The notes under the pieces are model-generated. The model searched no databases and was not told the origin of the DNA. It saw only the letters and a program-made list of their open reading frames with translations. A program made the translations under genes and the position numbers. From Flavobacteriales bacterium (GTDB lineage Bacteria; Bacteroidota; Bacteroidia; NS11-12g; UBA9320), in the NCBI GenBank assembly GCA_020635435.1, contig JACJZU010000002.1, positions 1-64,000 on the forward strand: 64,000 nt of DNA, read 5' to 3'. Positions 10,001-17,922 of the stretch are shown piece by piece (position 1 is the first letter of the stretch; each line of letters opens with the position of its first letter).

Positions 10001-12528
10001 AAGGTGACCGTAGAAGGCGAGATACTCCAGCGCCAGCGGGTTGGGGTTCGCATTGAAATGTCTTCAAGCGTGATGCTCTCGTTGGCACATAACTCTTTAC
10101 GGGAAACTGTGAAATCAGCTACGGGAGGTAACTGATCTTCATCGTAAAGAGCCGATCGCCAGTTGCCGCGCCCGTAGGTTGCGGCTACAACATGACTCTG
10201 GTGGCGGCCCGATTTATCGTAGTAGATCTCAACATCCCGAACCCGGGTGTTGACCGGCATGCCCTCATTGTACCAGATCCACTGACTCATGGTGGTGTCT
10301 CGGTAGAAAACACCCATGTAGCTTCCGAGGTACATGCCCTGGAGTTTACTGCTGGAATCGAAGACCACACATAACAACGGAATATTGGGTAAGCCGGAGG
10401 AAATATTTGTCCAGGAGGAGCCCCCATTATCGGATTGGTAGATCTTGTTCGACTGGCAGATCCACAATCGCTCTTTGTTTGTTGGGTGCGTTTCTATCCA
10501 AACCACATCGGCATTGTTTGGAAGAGCGGATGTGAGATCGGTCCAGGTAGGACTGGCTGCACTTGCATCAGAGGTTCGGAAGAGTTTATTGTCCACTCTG
10601 GACATGTACAGAATTTCCGGGTCGGCCGGTGAATTCTCCAAATGGAGGATGTTCTGGGCATTACTTCCTCCCAGATTATTGGAGATCTTGGTCCAGTTCA
10701 CCCCCGCGGCACTGGCATTTTCTATATTGGTAGATCGCCATACATTTTTGTACCCGATGAACATCGTGCCGGGCGTGCCTTCCTTTAAAATGAAAGGAGT
10801 TACCCATCCACCGCTCTCGTTGATGCCATTTGTTCCGTTGGCAGCTATTTTTCCGCTGTAACTGCCATTGGTATATCGGCGAACATCGCCGTAGTAAAGA
10901 TCGCTGTACGCGTATTTGGGGTCACTTGGGTTGATGGCGCAATCCATGCCATCGCCTCCCATAACTGTGTACCAGGCACCTTTTTCGAACATACCTGTGC
11001 CGTTGTCCTGATAACCGTTGATGAGCAGGTCGCGGTCGGTTGCGCTTTGTCCAAGCCGGTATATCTGTGCAATACCAAGTCCGGTGCTGATGTCGGTCCA
11101 GGTAGTACCGCCATTGCGGGTAAAATATATCCCACCGTCGTTCCCTACAAAAAGGGTATGTGTTCCTGGTTGGATCTCAAAAATATGCTGGTCGGCATGA
11201 ATGGCTGCAGCTCCGGTACCTACCCAGTGGGCATTGATCTTCCATGTTGTGCCGCTGTCGGTCGATTTGAAGATGTTCACTCCACCAACATAAACCACGC
11301 TTTTGTCTCTTGCATCCGCCGCAATGTCCAGATCGTACCATGCCTGACCGCTGGTACCGGTCCCCAGATGGCTGTAATCCATAATATTAGGGGTATTACT
11401 CATTTGTTTGAAACTCAAACCGCGGTCGGTACTGAGGTACAAACCTTCAAATGTCCGCTGGTTGGTCACGATCACATACACGAAATTGGAATCGGCAGGT
11501 GTCACTGCAATGGCCATACGGTACTTCCCGCTGGGTAGTCCCGTGGTGATCTCGGTCCAGTTCAAACCGGCATCCGTGCTGCGGTAGAAGCGCGCACTGT
11601 TATAAGTACAGGCATACAGGATATTCGGGTTTGCCGGATCCATCACGATATCCTTGAAATTACCGGTTTGGGTTCTGGACCAGTTCGATGCATGGTTCGT
11701 ACTGCGGTAAATACCCCCATTAGTGGCGGCTACAAGAATGGCAGGGTTTGTTGGGTGGATCACCATCTGCCCGACGATGGTGTTGCCCATCCCGGTATTG
11801 GAAACCCTCCATGTACTGCCCCCGTCGAAACTCCGGATCACACCGTTCCCGTAGGAGTCGCTGGCATCGCGGTCACCTGTTCCAAGGTATATGGTATCGG
11901 GTGCAACGGGATTGATCGCGATCGCGGATACACCGAGCGTAACAAGCGTATCGGTATTGGAACTCCAGGTTTGTCCAAAATCGTGCGTGACCCACATTCC
12001 GCCTGCAGGTGCACCAATATAGAAGGTGTTGCTGTCGTTTGGGTGGAAGGCAATGCTGTTTATCCGACCCAGACCATTGGGTTGCGATGTACGGTTTCCA
12101 GCAAGCTGGTATGGGCCAATTTCGATCCATTTTCCATTGGTTAGGCATTTTGCAGGCCCCTGACCCGGTACTCCACCCGGATAAACGATGCCGCCACCAC
12201 TGCCCGGACCACCCGGTCGGTTCGCCTCAATATAGTCTCGTACACGCTGTTCCAGACTGCCCGGGGCCGGAATGGTACCATCCGGCTCTACGATCTCCTG
12301 AATGCTGTATTCCCAACGCTTGAAGGGTTTATAACCACTTCCCTTCTCAATGGGACGATTCTGCCAGTAAAGTTCAAAGGCCCGCTGTGTTTGGAAGAAA
12401 TTCACCTCCGGATCGGCCATCATGTCGATCCAGTAAGGGTAATGGGCCGTGTCATTCTGCATGGTAGGCTCCTGGGCAAAAAGCCCGAACGAACTCAAAG
12501 CCAACAATAACGTGTAGATCTTATTCAT
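7090..12528 (-). CDS. Giant T9SS-secreted protein with BNR/sialidase-like repeats, GEVED and PKD domains
   Basis: About 1812 residues starting at MNKIYTLLLA, with a signal peptide ending FAQ. The N-terminal ~650 residues after a linker hold many Asp-box/BNR motifs (S-x-D-x-G-x-x-W variants such as STDAGLNWTE and SFDGGSTW), forming a VPS10/photosystem-stability-like propeller. A PKD-like domain, a GEVED domain (YIDFNNNGDLSDAGEL), an Ig-like segment and several PKD repeats with WDFGDG motifs follow. The C-terminus (FYIPSAFSPNNDSRNDLF ... YNRWGQ ... GWDGTYLG) is a CHU_C/gliding-type B sorting domain, so the protein is exported by the type IX system. It is probably a surface adhesin or matrix protein. 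Enzymatic activity is not implied by Asp-boxes. Confidence 0.92.
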   Translation of the reverse strand: MNKIYTLLLALSSFGLFAQEPTMQNDTAHYPYWIDMMADPEVNFFQTQRAFELYWQNRPIEKGSGYKPFKRWEYSIQEIVEPDGTIPAPGSLEQRVRDYIEANRPGGPGSGGGIVYPGGVPGQGPAKCLTNGKWIEIGPYQLAGNRTSQPNGLGRINSIAFHPNDSNTFYIGAPAGGMWVTHDFGQTWSSNTDTLVTLGVSAIAINPVAPDTIYLGTGDRDASDSYGNGVIRSFDGGSTWRVSNTGMGNTIVGQMVIHPTNPAILVAATNGGIYRSTNHASNWSRTQTGNFKDIVMDPANPNILYACTYNSARFYRSTDAGLNWTEITTGLPSGKYRMAIAVTPADSNFVYVIVTNQRTFEGLYLSTDRGLSFKQMSNTPNIMDYSHLGTGTSGQAWYDLDIAADARDKSVVYVGGVNIFKSTDSGTTWKINAHWVGTGAAAIHADQHIFEIQPGTHTLFVGNDGGIYFTRNGGTTWTDISTGLGIAQIYRLGQSATDRDLLINGYQDNGTGMFEKGAWYTVMGGDGMDCAINPSDPKYAYSDLYYGDVRRYTNGSYSGKIAANGTNGINESGGWVTPFILKEGTPGTMFIGYKNVWRSTNIENASAAGVNWTKISNNLGGSNAQNILHLENSPADPEILYMSRVDNKLFRTSDASAASPTWTDLTSALPNNADVVWIETHPTNKERLWICQSNKIYQSDNGGSSWTNISSGLPNIPLLCVVFDSSSKLQGMYLGSYMGVFYRDTTMSQWIWYNEGMPVNTRVRDVEIYYDKSGRHQSHVVAATYGRGNWRSALYDEDQLPPVADFTVSRKELCANESITLEDISMRTPTRWRWSISPSTVTFVNGTDSTSAKAELGFNAKGKYTIKLVVDNCAGIDSIERIAYIDVADAITPANCSGNATNIGNYGIGILNVEIDTFSNSSQSAFEEGAYLDMVCTRIIHLKTDTAYFAQITTGKTYNENVKIYIDFNNNGDLSDAGELVFSSPKQKPTHADSIRIPQNPVTGKILRMRIMSDYDTIPDNPCHTLKYGQVEDYGVLIEPRLPEPNFFLPYDRICLGEDLPVLDSSEGTISDYFWLISNGTWSDSSFNPGHRVFSLPEPGYYSLSLYLNGRIVHKTVDSAVLVIDRPDLSLSILSGDSTGCEGRTVGLFAGDSKGLASSFDWFRGTTKLTTISSNLNLDPIALSDSGYYRVAADNMGCTDTSSAILLQVYPKPNARFTTSAAQSCLNNNLVSMNNTSGIAFGTLSYSWDFGSDGSSSLPAPSHNFSDTGTFDIRLIAVSPRACSDTAWNTVRILENPVAQFSVDLDSQCLKGNVFNFNQTSTISTGTLNTEWDFGDGMNSNTTSPSHSYGTAGSFRVQLISTSISGCKDTASTVIGVYPSISMGFTWNSDAVPLSYCLKHNLGTFRSLSSISSGNIVFREIHDGAGNSRSTDVWAAHRYSAPGSYTPYLIEESDRGCRDTSFGGIIEVLADPIALFSVNDTIQCLGNNSFNWVNSSTISTGTIANFEWDFGDGSSNFSANPPARSYAAEGDYMVRVIARSDRGCLDTAALDVSVRSSPMVDFASEPVCLGEPMIFVNGSSINQGSLQQFEWQFGDGSVSNLADPEHTYLQPGSYNVQLKTTSDEGCTDSLIRTFAVYPIPEASFTHTKERSWERETDIQFHDQSSSDVQQWAWFFEQHGVSDLQNPLITFTDTGNFMIQLVVRNANGCLDSVSNRIFIFPETQFYIPSAFSPNNDSRNDLFRVSGLSFVAEFRLTVYNRWGQIMYQSNDVNSGWDGTYLGEPVPSGNYAYVLEMKDLNGIKSSHSGFFSLLR

Positions 12529-12536
12529 GCTGTTTG

Positions 12537-12544
12537 CAAAGATA
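12537..12544 (-). promoter_or_regulatory. Putative -7 element of the giant T9SS gene
   Basis: On the minus strand the sequence reads TATCTTTG, matching the Bacteroidota consensus TAnnTTTG, just upstream of the ATG at 12528. The resulting leader would be very short. No clear -33 TTG was found at the expected spacing. Confidence 0.35.
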
Positions 12545-12627
12545 CCGGCCATTTTTCAGGCTATTGTCTTCCTTCTATCAGAACAATACACCGCCCCGGT
12601 TCAATCTATAGACGCAAAAAAACGGTG

Positions 12628-12635
12628 TAAGTTTG
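12628..12635 (+). promoter_or_regulatory. Putative -7 element of the exchanger gene
   Basis: TAAGTTTG matches TAnnTTTG and lies 32 bp before the ATG at 12667. It is divergent from the candidate box of the neighbouring T9SS gene. No convincing -33 element was seen. Confidence 0.4.
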
Positions 12636-12666
12636 CCCGAGGAAAAAAAAGTTCATCTTTGGAAAT

Positions 12667-13872
12667 ATGTCGGCATACGAATTGATCATTGCGGGTTCCG
12701 GAGCTATCGTGCTCTCCTACGTTTATGGAGAGCTCGCGAAGCGAACTAACATCCCGTCGGTTCTGATGCTGATCGTTACGGGGATCGTGATCGGGCAGCT
12801 CTATCCGGTCAATCAGGAAAGTTTATTTCAACCTCTTGAGGTTCTGGGGATCATCGGATTGATAATGATCGTTTTAGAGGGGGCTTTGGATCTGGAACTC
12901 AGCAAAGAGAAACTCCCACTGATCCGTAAATCGCTTATAGTAGCCTCTCTGGGAATTGTAGGAAGCATGATCGCTATCGGATTCCCGCTTTATTATCTGT
13001 TTGAAATGAGCATAGGTCAGTCATTGCTCTATGCCACCCCGCTCTCGGTGATCAGCAGTGCGATCGTTATCCCGAGCGTGAATAACCTCAAGGGCGATAA
13101 GAAAGAATTCCTGATCTACGAAAGCTGTATTTCCGATATCCTCGGGATCATGGTGTTCTACTTCATCATAGGTCTGTCGGAGAGCCCGAATAAAGCGAAT
13201 GCCGTTGCCGATTTTGCGCTCAACCTCATCCTTACCATCGTTATTTCCGTAATGTCCGGACTGGGCTTGGTGATACTCTTCAAATACATACGCACCAGCG
13301 TGAAGATCTTCCTTTTCATTGCCATTCTCATTCTTTTGTATGCTGTGGAGAAAATGCTGCATCTGAGTCCGCTTATCCTCATTTTGTTCTTTGGTCTCAT
13401 GCTCAAGAACCACGAGCTGGTTTTTCGGGGTCGCCTGGCAAATCTGGCAACCCGAATGGAGCTGCGCCTGATGGAGCGGAATTTTCACATCATCACACGC
13501 GAAACGGCCTTTGTCCTGCGCACTTTCTTCTTCATCGTGTTCGGATTATCGATGGTGCTGGAGTCTTTACTCGATGTGCTTTCCCTGGCGATCAGTGTGC
13601 TGATAACCGCATCGATCTATTTCGTACGCCGTTTACTCATTCGAAAGAATTTCAAGGAGGGTTCGGAATATGTTCTGCTCACAATGGCGCCTCGTGGTTT
13701 GATCACGGTTCTGCTCTATTATTCCATTCCGGCAGAGTTCAAAACCTCCCAGTTTCCGGAAAGCATTCTTCTTTTCATAATCCTATTCACCAGCGGAGTG
13801 ATGTCCTACGGCTTGATCATGCGAAAAAAGGATGCCGAGGTTCCGGTGCGCGTGCCGAACAGAAACCCCTGA
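12667..13872 (+). CDS. Cation/proton antiporter (CPA-type sodium/hydrogen exchanger)
   Basis: Integral membrane protein of 401 residues with about 11-12 hydrophobic segments and the Na_H_exchanger architecture. An early EGALDLELSKEKL motif and the mid-protein YESCISDILGI motif occupy the place of the conserved transport-site acid pair. It lacks a C-terminal RCK/TrkA domain, so it resembles stand-alone NhaP/KefB-core proteins. The role would be exchange of Na+ or K+ for H+ at the inner membrane; the ion cannot be told. The ATG at 12667 has GGAAAT upstream. Confidence 0.85.
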   Translation: MSAYELIIAGSGAIVLSYVYGELAKRTNIPSVLMLIVTGIVIGQLYPVNQESLFQPLEVLGIIGLIMIVLEGALDLELSKEKLPLIRKSLIVASLGIVGSMIAIGFPLYYLFEMSIGQSLLYATPLSVISSAIVIPSVNNLKGDKKEFLIYESCISDILGIMVFYFIIGLSESPNKANAVADFALNLILTIVISVMSGLGLVILFKYIRTSVKIFLFIAILILLYAVEKMLHLSPLILILFFGLMLKNHELVFRGRLANLATRMELRLMERNFHIITRETAFVLRTFFFIVFGLSMVLESLLDVLSLAISVLITASIYFVRRLLIRKNFKEGSEYVLLTMAPRGLITVLLYYSIPAEFKTSQFPESILLFIILFTSGVMSYGLIMRKKDAEVPVRVPNRNP

Positions 13873-13887
13873 TCACAGGAGTGATCC

Positions 13888-14769
13888 CTACTGCTCCGGG
13901 ACGGCATTCTTGAATACGAGGGTGCGATGTGGGAATGGGATCTCAATGCCTTCGGAATCGAATCGTGCCTTCACACTTTTGTTCACATCGCAGTGCATGA
14001 GGAAGGACTTTGGTGCCGATTCAGCCCATGCCCAGGCGCGCAGGTTTACACTAGAATCGCCAAAATTGATCAGTCGCACGGCCACTTTGGGGTCCCCGGC
14101 CTCGATCTCCTCAGGGGTCCGGTTGTCGATGCAGTTTGGGTGTGCCTCACATTCTTCCTGGATGATCCGCATGGCGCGATCCACATCGCTGTCGTAGCTG
14201 ATCCCGAATTCTATGAAACGACAGAGTTTGGGATCGTCGATGCTGTCGTTGATGATATTCTCTGAGCCTATATTCGAATTGGGAATGATGAGCCGGCGGT
14301 TCTGATACGTTACGATCACGGTGTGACGAAGTGTTATATCGTCGACTATACCATAGTCCAAACTGCCAACTTTGATAATATCTCCAACACGGAAGGGCCT
14401 GAATATCACAATGAAAATTCCATTGATGATATTAGAGAATGCCGCTTGCGCAGCAAAACCGATGATGGCCACAAGTATACCCGCACCGGCAAAAAGTGTG
14501 ATGGCCAGTGATTTGAATTGGGGGATGAGGGAGATCATCGCCGCAAAAGCGAGGATCCAGATGATCAGTGAAACGGCATTCTTGAAAAAGGCGTATCGGG
14601 TAGGGTCGTATTTTGGATTGTCGGACTGACTCTCAAATGCCTTTGTGATCGCCCATCTCGCAAAGCGCATCAGGAGAATGGCGCCAAGTATGATGAGTAC
14701 GGAAATGATGATGGTCTCCGATTTAGAAAAAATGGCCTTAATGTCCGGCATTTCCTGGATGAGTTTCAA
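13888..14769 (-). CDS. Small-conductance mechanosensitive channel (MscS family)
   Basis: The 293-residue protein has an N-terminal membrane region (three hydrophobic helices, residues ~15-110), then the MscS beta domain (FRPFRVGDIIKVGSLDYGIV, with the usual TLRHTVI and PNSNI strands) and an alpha/beta C-terminal domain. It opens on membrane tension to release solutes in hypo-osmotic shock. It is convergent with the upstream exchanger (15-bp gap), a plausible osmotic/ionic neighbourhood. No cyclic-nucleotide or extra periplasmic domain is present. Confidence 0.92.
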   Translation of the reverse strand: MKLIQEMPDIKAIFSKSETIIISVLIILGAILLMRFARWAITKAFESQSDNPKYDPTRYAFFKNAVSLIIWILAFAAMISLIPQFKSLAITLFAGAGILVAIIGFAAQAAFSNIINGIFIVIFRPFRVGDIIKVGSLDYGIVDDITLRHTVIVTYQNRRLIIPNSNIGSENIINDSIDDPKLCRFIEFGISYDSDVDRAMRIIQEECEAHPNCIDNRTPEEIEAGDPKVAVRLINFGDSSVNLRAWAWAESAPKSFLMHCDVNKSVKARFDSEGIEIPFPHRTLVFKNAVPEQ

Positions 14770-14902
14770 ATTTCAAGCTTCGAATTTAGCGATAATAGCA
14801 GGTACCTTCTCTTCCCTGAAGAGGAATGTGCCAGTCTGACGTAGTTTTGAGCGGATCGCATAGGGTGTCGTAGCCGATCATAGGAGGCTTGCACTATATG
14901 CA

Positions 14903-15292
14903 TTATTGGGGCACGTTTTTATTCTTTAAATGTCTGTTGAGCCATTTGCAAATTTCTGCATGATCAAGTTCTCCCTTGGAAACCGAGATAACCATGTCAA
15001 ATTTTTCATCCTCGGTCGCTTCAACCAAGATTTTATTTTCCAACAGAGTGAGTTGCATCAGGACGTAGCCAATTCTCTTATTCCCATCAATGAACGGATG
15101 GTTGATCAATATGCTTTCCAAAATGGCAGCAGCTTTTCCTACGGCCGTCCCATATAATTCGCTGCCGTCAAAAGTTGCCAGAGGTCTCATTCATGCAGAC
15201 TCTAATTCATTTCTGTCACGAATGCCAGGACTACCACCAAATTCAGCTATCAATAGTTCATGAATTCGGAGGATGCTGTCTATTGAGATCAT
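14903..15292 (-). pseudogene. Doc-family (Fic fold) toxin split by an in-frame TGA
   Basis: Reading from the ATG at 15292 gives a Doc N-terminus (GGSPGIRDRNELESA), then TGA at 15193-15191, then ATG in the same frame and the rest (MRPLATFDGSELYG ... HPFIDGNKRIGY). The full frame would be 129 codons, normal for Doc kinases that phosphorylate EF-Tu. The catalytic loop H-P-F-x-D-G-N-K-R is intact, but the N-terminal helices are separated. The start ATGA overlaps the antitoxin stop. Either the toxin is dead by nonsense mutation (TTA or TTG to TGA would do it), or the TGAATG allows reinitiation of a 95-residue fragment. A sequencing error cannot be excluded. Confidence 0.85.
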
Positions 15293-15477
15293 TTGGCAAG
15301 GCGCCTAATCAGATTACGATCTTCTTTTAAAATTCTTGAGAGATGTCTTGAAAGCTCTATTTCATCGGACTTAGCTGAATTCAGTTGTCTTAGGTACTCC
15401 AGCAATTCCAAAAGCACTCCTTCGGGAAGATCTTCAATCGACTTCCGAATCTCAGATTTGATTTGTTCAGTGTTCAT
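15289..15477 (-). CDS. Putative antitoxin of the Doc pair
   Basis: This 62-residue helical, charged protein (MNTEQIKSEIRKSIEDLP start) sits directly upstream of the Doc frame, its TGA overlapping the Doc ATG as ATGA. Size, helical DNA-binding-like N-terminus with a D-L-P-E-x-x-L-x-E-x-L-E-Y-L pattern, and coupling fit a type II antitoxin of the kind paired with Doc toxins in this phylum. It is not a recognisable classical Phd. It probably represses its own operon, but I see no clear operator. Confidence 0.72.
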   Translation of the reverse strand: MNTEQIKSEIRKSIEDLPEGVLLELLEYLRQLNSAKSDEIELSRHLSRILKEDRNLIRRLAK

Positions 15478-15551
15478 AATGCTGTTTCTTCAAGTTTGGC
15501 GAAATCAAGTTTCTCATTCTCATGTACCCCCAACGCGTGGTTCGAACAGGC

Positions 15552-16310
15552 CTATTCCTGCTCTGTTGCCGCTTCCGATCCGGGATCTTCTGTCCCTTCA
15601 TCACTTTCCGGCAAGAGGTCCTCAGCCGCAGGAGTTTCGCTTTCCATGCGTTCCTTTCGCGCACGTTTTTCGCAGGTCTTGCACAGTTCAGAAATGCCTT
15701 TTTGCTCCCAACTTTCCTTCACGGTCCCATTCGTGATCTCGCGGTCGCGGATGTGTTGACAGTCCTGGTAGATATGGTATTTGTTGCCTGCTTTCGACCA
15801 ATAGACATTATCCTGGTCGAGGTTCAGTTCTTTGATGGTCTTGGTCTGGGCCTCGATCTCCTCCGTATATTTTTCAATGGAGGGCGGGTTGAAATCCACA
15901 CCGGCAATCCCACCAATGACCATGGCGATCGCAGCAATTGCACCTGCAATACCCTTGGTCTTTCCATCCAGGTTCTTATTGGTGAGAATAAGTATCACCA
16001 AAGGCAGAAAGGCCAGCACATTCATGATCGCCCCCAACTGGTTCTGAATGAAGAAACGGGTCTTGTCCTTCTCAGAGGCCGGATCCAGTTTGTTGGCTTT
16101 TTTCCATAAGGTAGAACCGGTTATTGCCAGGATCAGGATCACCACGATAGCTACAATGAGCCACGTGAGCTTATCGTTGCTCAATAATTTCAGAATGGCG
16201 TATGCCTGTCCGGCCATAGCCAATATCCAGGCCAGAATAGCAAACAAACGGAGCTGTTTTGCTTTAGCCTTGCTTTCTGCACTGGCTACAAAAACTTTTT
16301 TGTTTTCCAT
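15552..16310 (-). CDS. Membrane protein with C-terminal YHxxxxC...CxxC zinc-like motif
   Basis: A 252-residue protein with about four membrane helices in residues 20-150. A soluble tail follows, containing KYHIYQDCQHI and, ~28 residues later, CKTC, then an acidic Glu-rich end. The H-Y/C...C-x-x-C arrangement is the small putative metal-binding module often seen at the end of bacterial membrane or nuclease-associated proteins. I do not recognise a specific family. The start ATG at 16310 is followed by a cytosolic Lys-rich leader and no signal peptide. Confidence 0.75.
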   Translation of the reverse strand: MENKKVFVASAESKAKAKQLRLFAILAWILAMAGQAYAILKLLSNDKLTWLIVAIVVILILAITGSTLWKKANKLDPASEKDKTRFFIQNQLGAIMNVLAFLPLVILILTNKNLDGKTKGIAGAIAAIAMVIGGIAGVDFNPPSIEKYTEEIEAQTKTIKELNLDQDNVYWSKAGNKYHIYQDCQHIRDREITNGTVKESWEQKGISELCKTCEKRARKERMESETPAAEDLLPESDEGTEDPGSEAATEQE

Positions 16311-16397
16311 GATGAAGAGATTCTATTGGTTTTCGATCAAATATAGCAGAGCTGTGCGAATTATTTATCCGAAAGGTTCAAGGTTCCATTCCCTTTG

Positions 16398-17696
16398 TCA
16401 GAATTCGGAATGCTTAACGAATTTCCGGTTTACACGAATTCCTTCGCTGGTGTACAACCGTACGATATAGAGACCCGGGGGCAATTGGGTGACCACAACT
16501 GCGCGTTGATCTGTTCTTTCGATCACACGTCCCTGATTGTCCAGTATTTCAATAAATGACTGCACATCCGGGAAACTCCAGGTCAGCATGTTTCCGTTCA
16601 AACTCAGTTCCAATGGATCATGAAGCGCTGCACTTTTAGGAGATGATACAGATCCACATGATAAATTCCCGATGCGTTTCCAAAGTTCCCGGTCGAATTG
16701 CATCGGCAACAAGAATTTACCTGCATTGCCCTGACGCACCACAACCAGTCCCTCCGAGGGCACCACATAGATCTTTTGATCATCTGCACCGAGAGCGGCG
16801 ATCAGATCTGAAGGGGCCTGAGGCATGAGTGATCCGTTCAATCGCAACTGAGAGCCGGGTACCATATATGAGCTCTTTCCGTTCAACCACCACAAATAGC
16901 CATAGGCGGGATTCAGGGTTTGGCTGGTATTTGTCATGGCTTCAAAATAGGCTGTATCTGCCAGTACAGGTTGGAACCCCCAGTCTCCGCCGTTCTGGAT
17001 CAGCAAACCGAATCGCGCCATGGACCGGGCATTACTCCAGAATAAGGTGTTATAACCCGAAGGGATCCAGGAACCACTCATGCCGATGAGATCCAGCACC
17101 CTGGATCTGGTGAAATCGTTTAGTGTCTCGCCAGTTGCCGCTTCAAGTATGTTCCGGGTAAGATTGTAGGGGCCATTGTGGTAGGCCCACCTGCTGCCTG
17201 CATCCATGAAATAGCGCAAACACGTGTCGTCGGAGCAATAGGGGTCTTCCACGTCATCATCCAGACCGGAGGTCATGGTGAGCAGATGTTTGATCTTCAC
17301 CAAATGCTCCTTTTCGATGCAGCAATTGGTCCAGCCGGTATCGATGTGTGCCGAGACCCGATCTTCCAGATCGAGCTCTCCCTCTCTTTGTGCGATCCCG
17401 AAAAGTAAGGTCCGCAGTGTTTTGCCGGCACTTGCCCAATACCATACGGACGACTCCGTAGCGTTGCCGAAGTACTTCTCCACCACGATCTTACCGTCTT
17501 TCAATAGGATGAAGGACCTGCTGTTCTGATCTTCAAGCCAGGTGTAGAGCGATTCCAGACTGTCGGAACACCAACCGAGTTCATCCGGTGCTATTTGTTC
17601 CCAATCCCCTGCTTTTGGTGGTAGGTAGGTCTGGGCTTCGCTCAAGGAAGCCGAAAACAGCAACAACAGAATAGGAATGATACGGATGCGTTTCAT
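16398..17696 (-). CDS. Secreted serine hydrolase (class C beta-lactamase/PBP-like) with T9SS sorting domain
   Basis: The 432-residue product starts at MKRIRIIPIL; a GTG two codons upstream is possible. After a signal peptide ending SEAQ there is a beta-lactamase-fold domain with the SxxK motif as SAGK (residue ~92) and a YxN motif as YHN. The last ~75 residues form a type A T9SS sorting domain (ILDNQGRVIE ... LPPGLYIVRL). It is therefore exported and probably attached to or released from the surface. This family includes esterases, peptidases and penicillin-binding-like enzymes; the substrate is unknown. Confidence 0.88.
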   Translation of the reverse strand: MKRIRIIPILLLLFSASLSEAQTYLPPKAGDWEQIAPDELGWCSDSLESLYTWLEDQNSRSFILLKDGKIVVEKYFGNATESSVWYWASAGKTLRTLLFGIAQREGELDLEDRVSAHIDTGWTNCCIEKEHLVKIKHLLTMTSGLDDDVEDPYCSDDTCLRYFMDAGSRWAYHNGPYNLTRNILEAATGETLNDFTRSRVLDLIGMSGSWIPSGYNTLFWSNARSMARFGLLIQNGGDWGFQPVLADTAYFEAMTNTSQTLNPAYGYLWWLNGKSSYMVPGSQLRLNGSLMPQAPSDLIAALGADDQKIYVVPSEGLVVVRQGNAGKFLLPMQFDRELWKRIGNLSCGSVSSPKSAALHDPLELSLNGNMLTWSFPDVQSFIEILDNQGRVIERTDQRAVVVTQLPPGLYIVRLYTSEGIRVNRKFVKHSEF

Positions 17697-17768
17697 ACAC
17701 ACAAGTATACGGCAAATACTTCTTTACCTTGGGCTAAGTAAGATGGGTACCCTGAGCGGTCCCTGCGC

Positions 17769-17918
17769 TTATTTTAACCGCTTTTTTTCTTTGAGCGTGT
17801 TGCTCAGGATCCACTCGATCTGCCCGTTGACCGAACGGAACTCATCCGCGGCCCATTTCTCCAGGGCTCGGTAAATCTCCGGATCGATCCGAATCACAAA
17901 GGATTTTTTCTGGGCCAT
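17769..17918 (-). CDS. Small Arc-like ribbon-helix-helix protein
   Basis: A 49-residue product: a beta strand KKSFVIRIDPEIYRALE, then two helices (WAADEFRSVNGQIEWILSN), ending in a basic tail. This is the MetJ/Arc ribbon-helix-helix DNA-binding fold, normally dimeric. The ATG at 17918 lies 4 bp after the stop of the SPFH gene, so the two are surely co-transcribed. Pairing of an SPFH/stomatin gene with a tiny Arc-like gene recurs in Bacteroidota, and this protein may autoregulate the pair. Confidence 0.85.
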   Translation of the reverse strand: MAQKKSFVIRIDPEIYRALEKWAADEFRSVNGQIEWILSNTLKEKKRLK

Positions 17919-17922
17919 GGTA

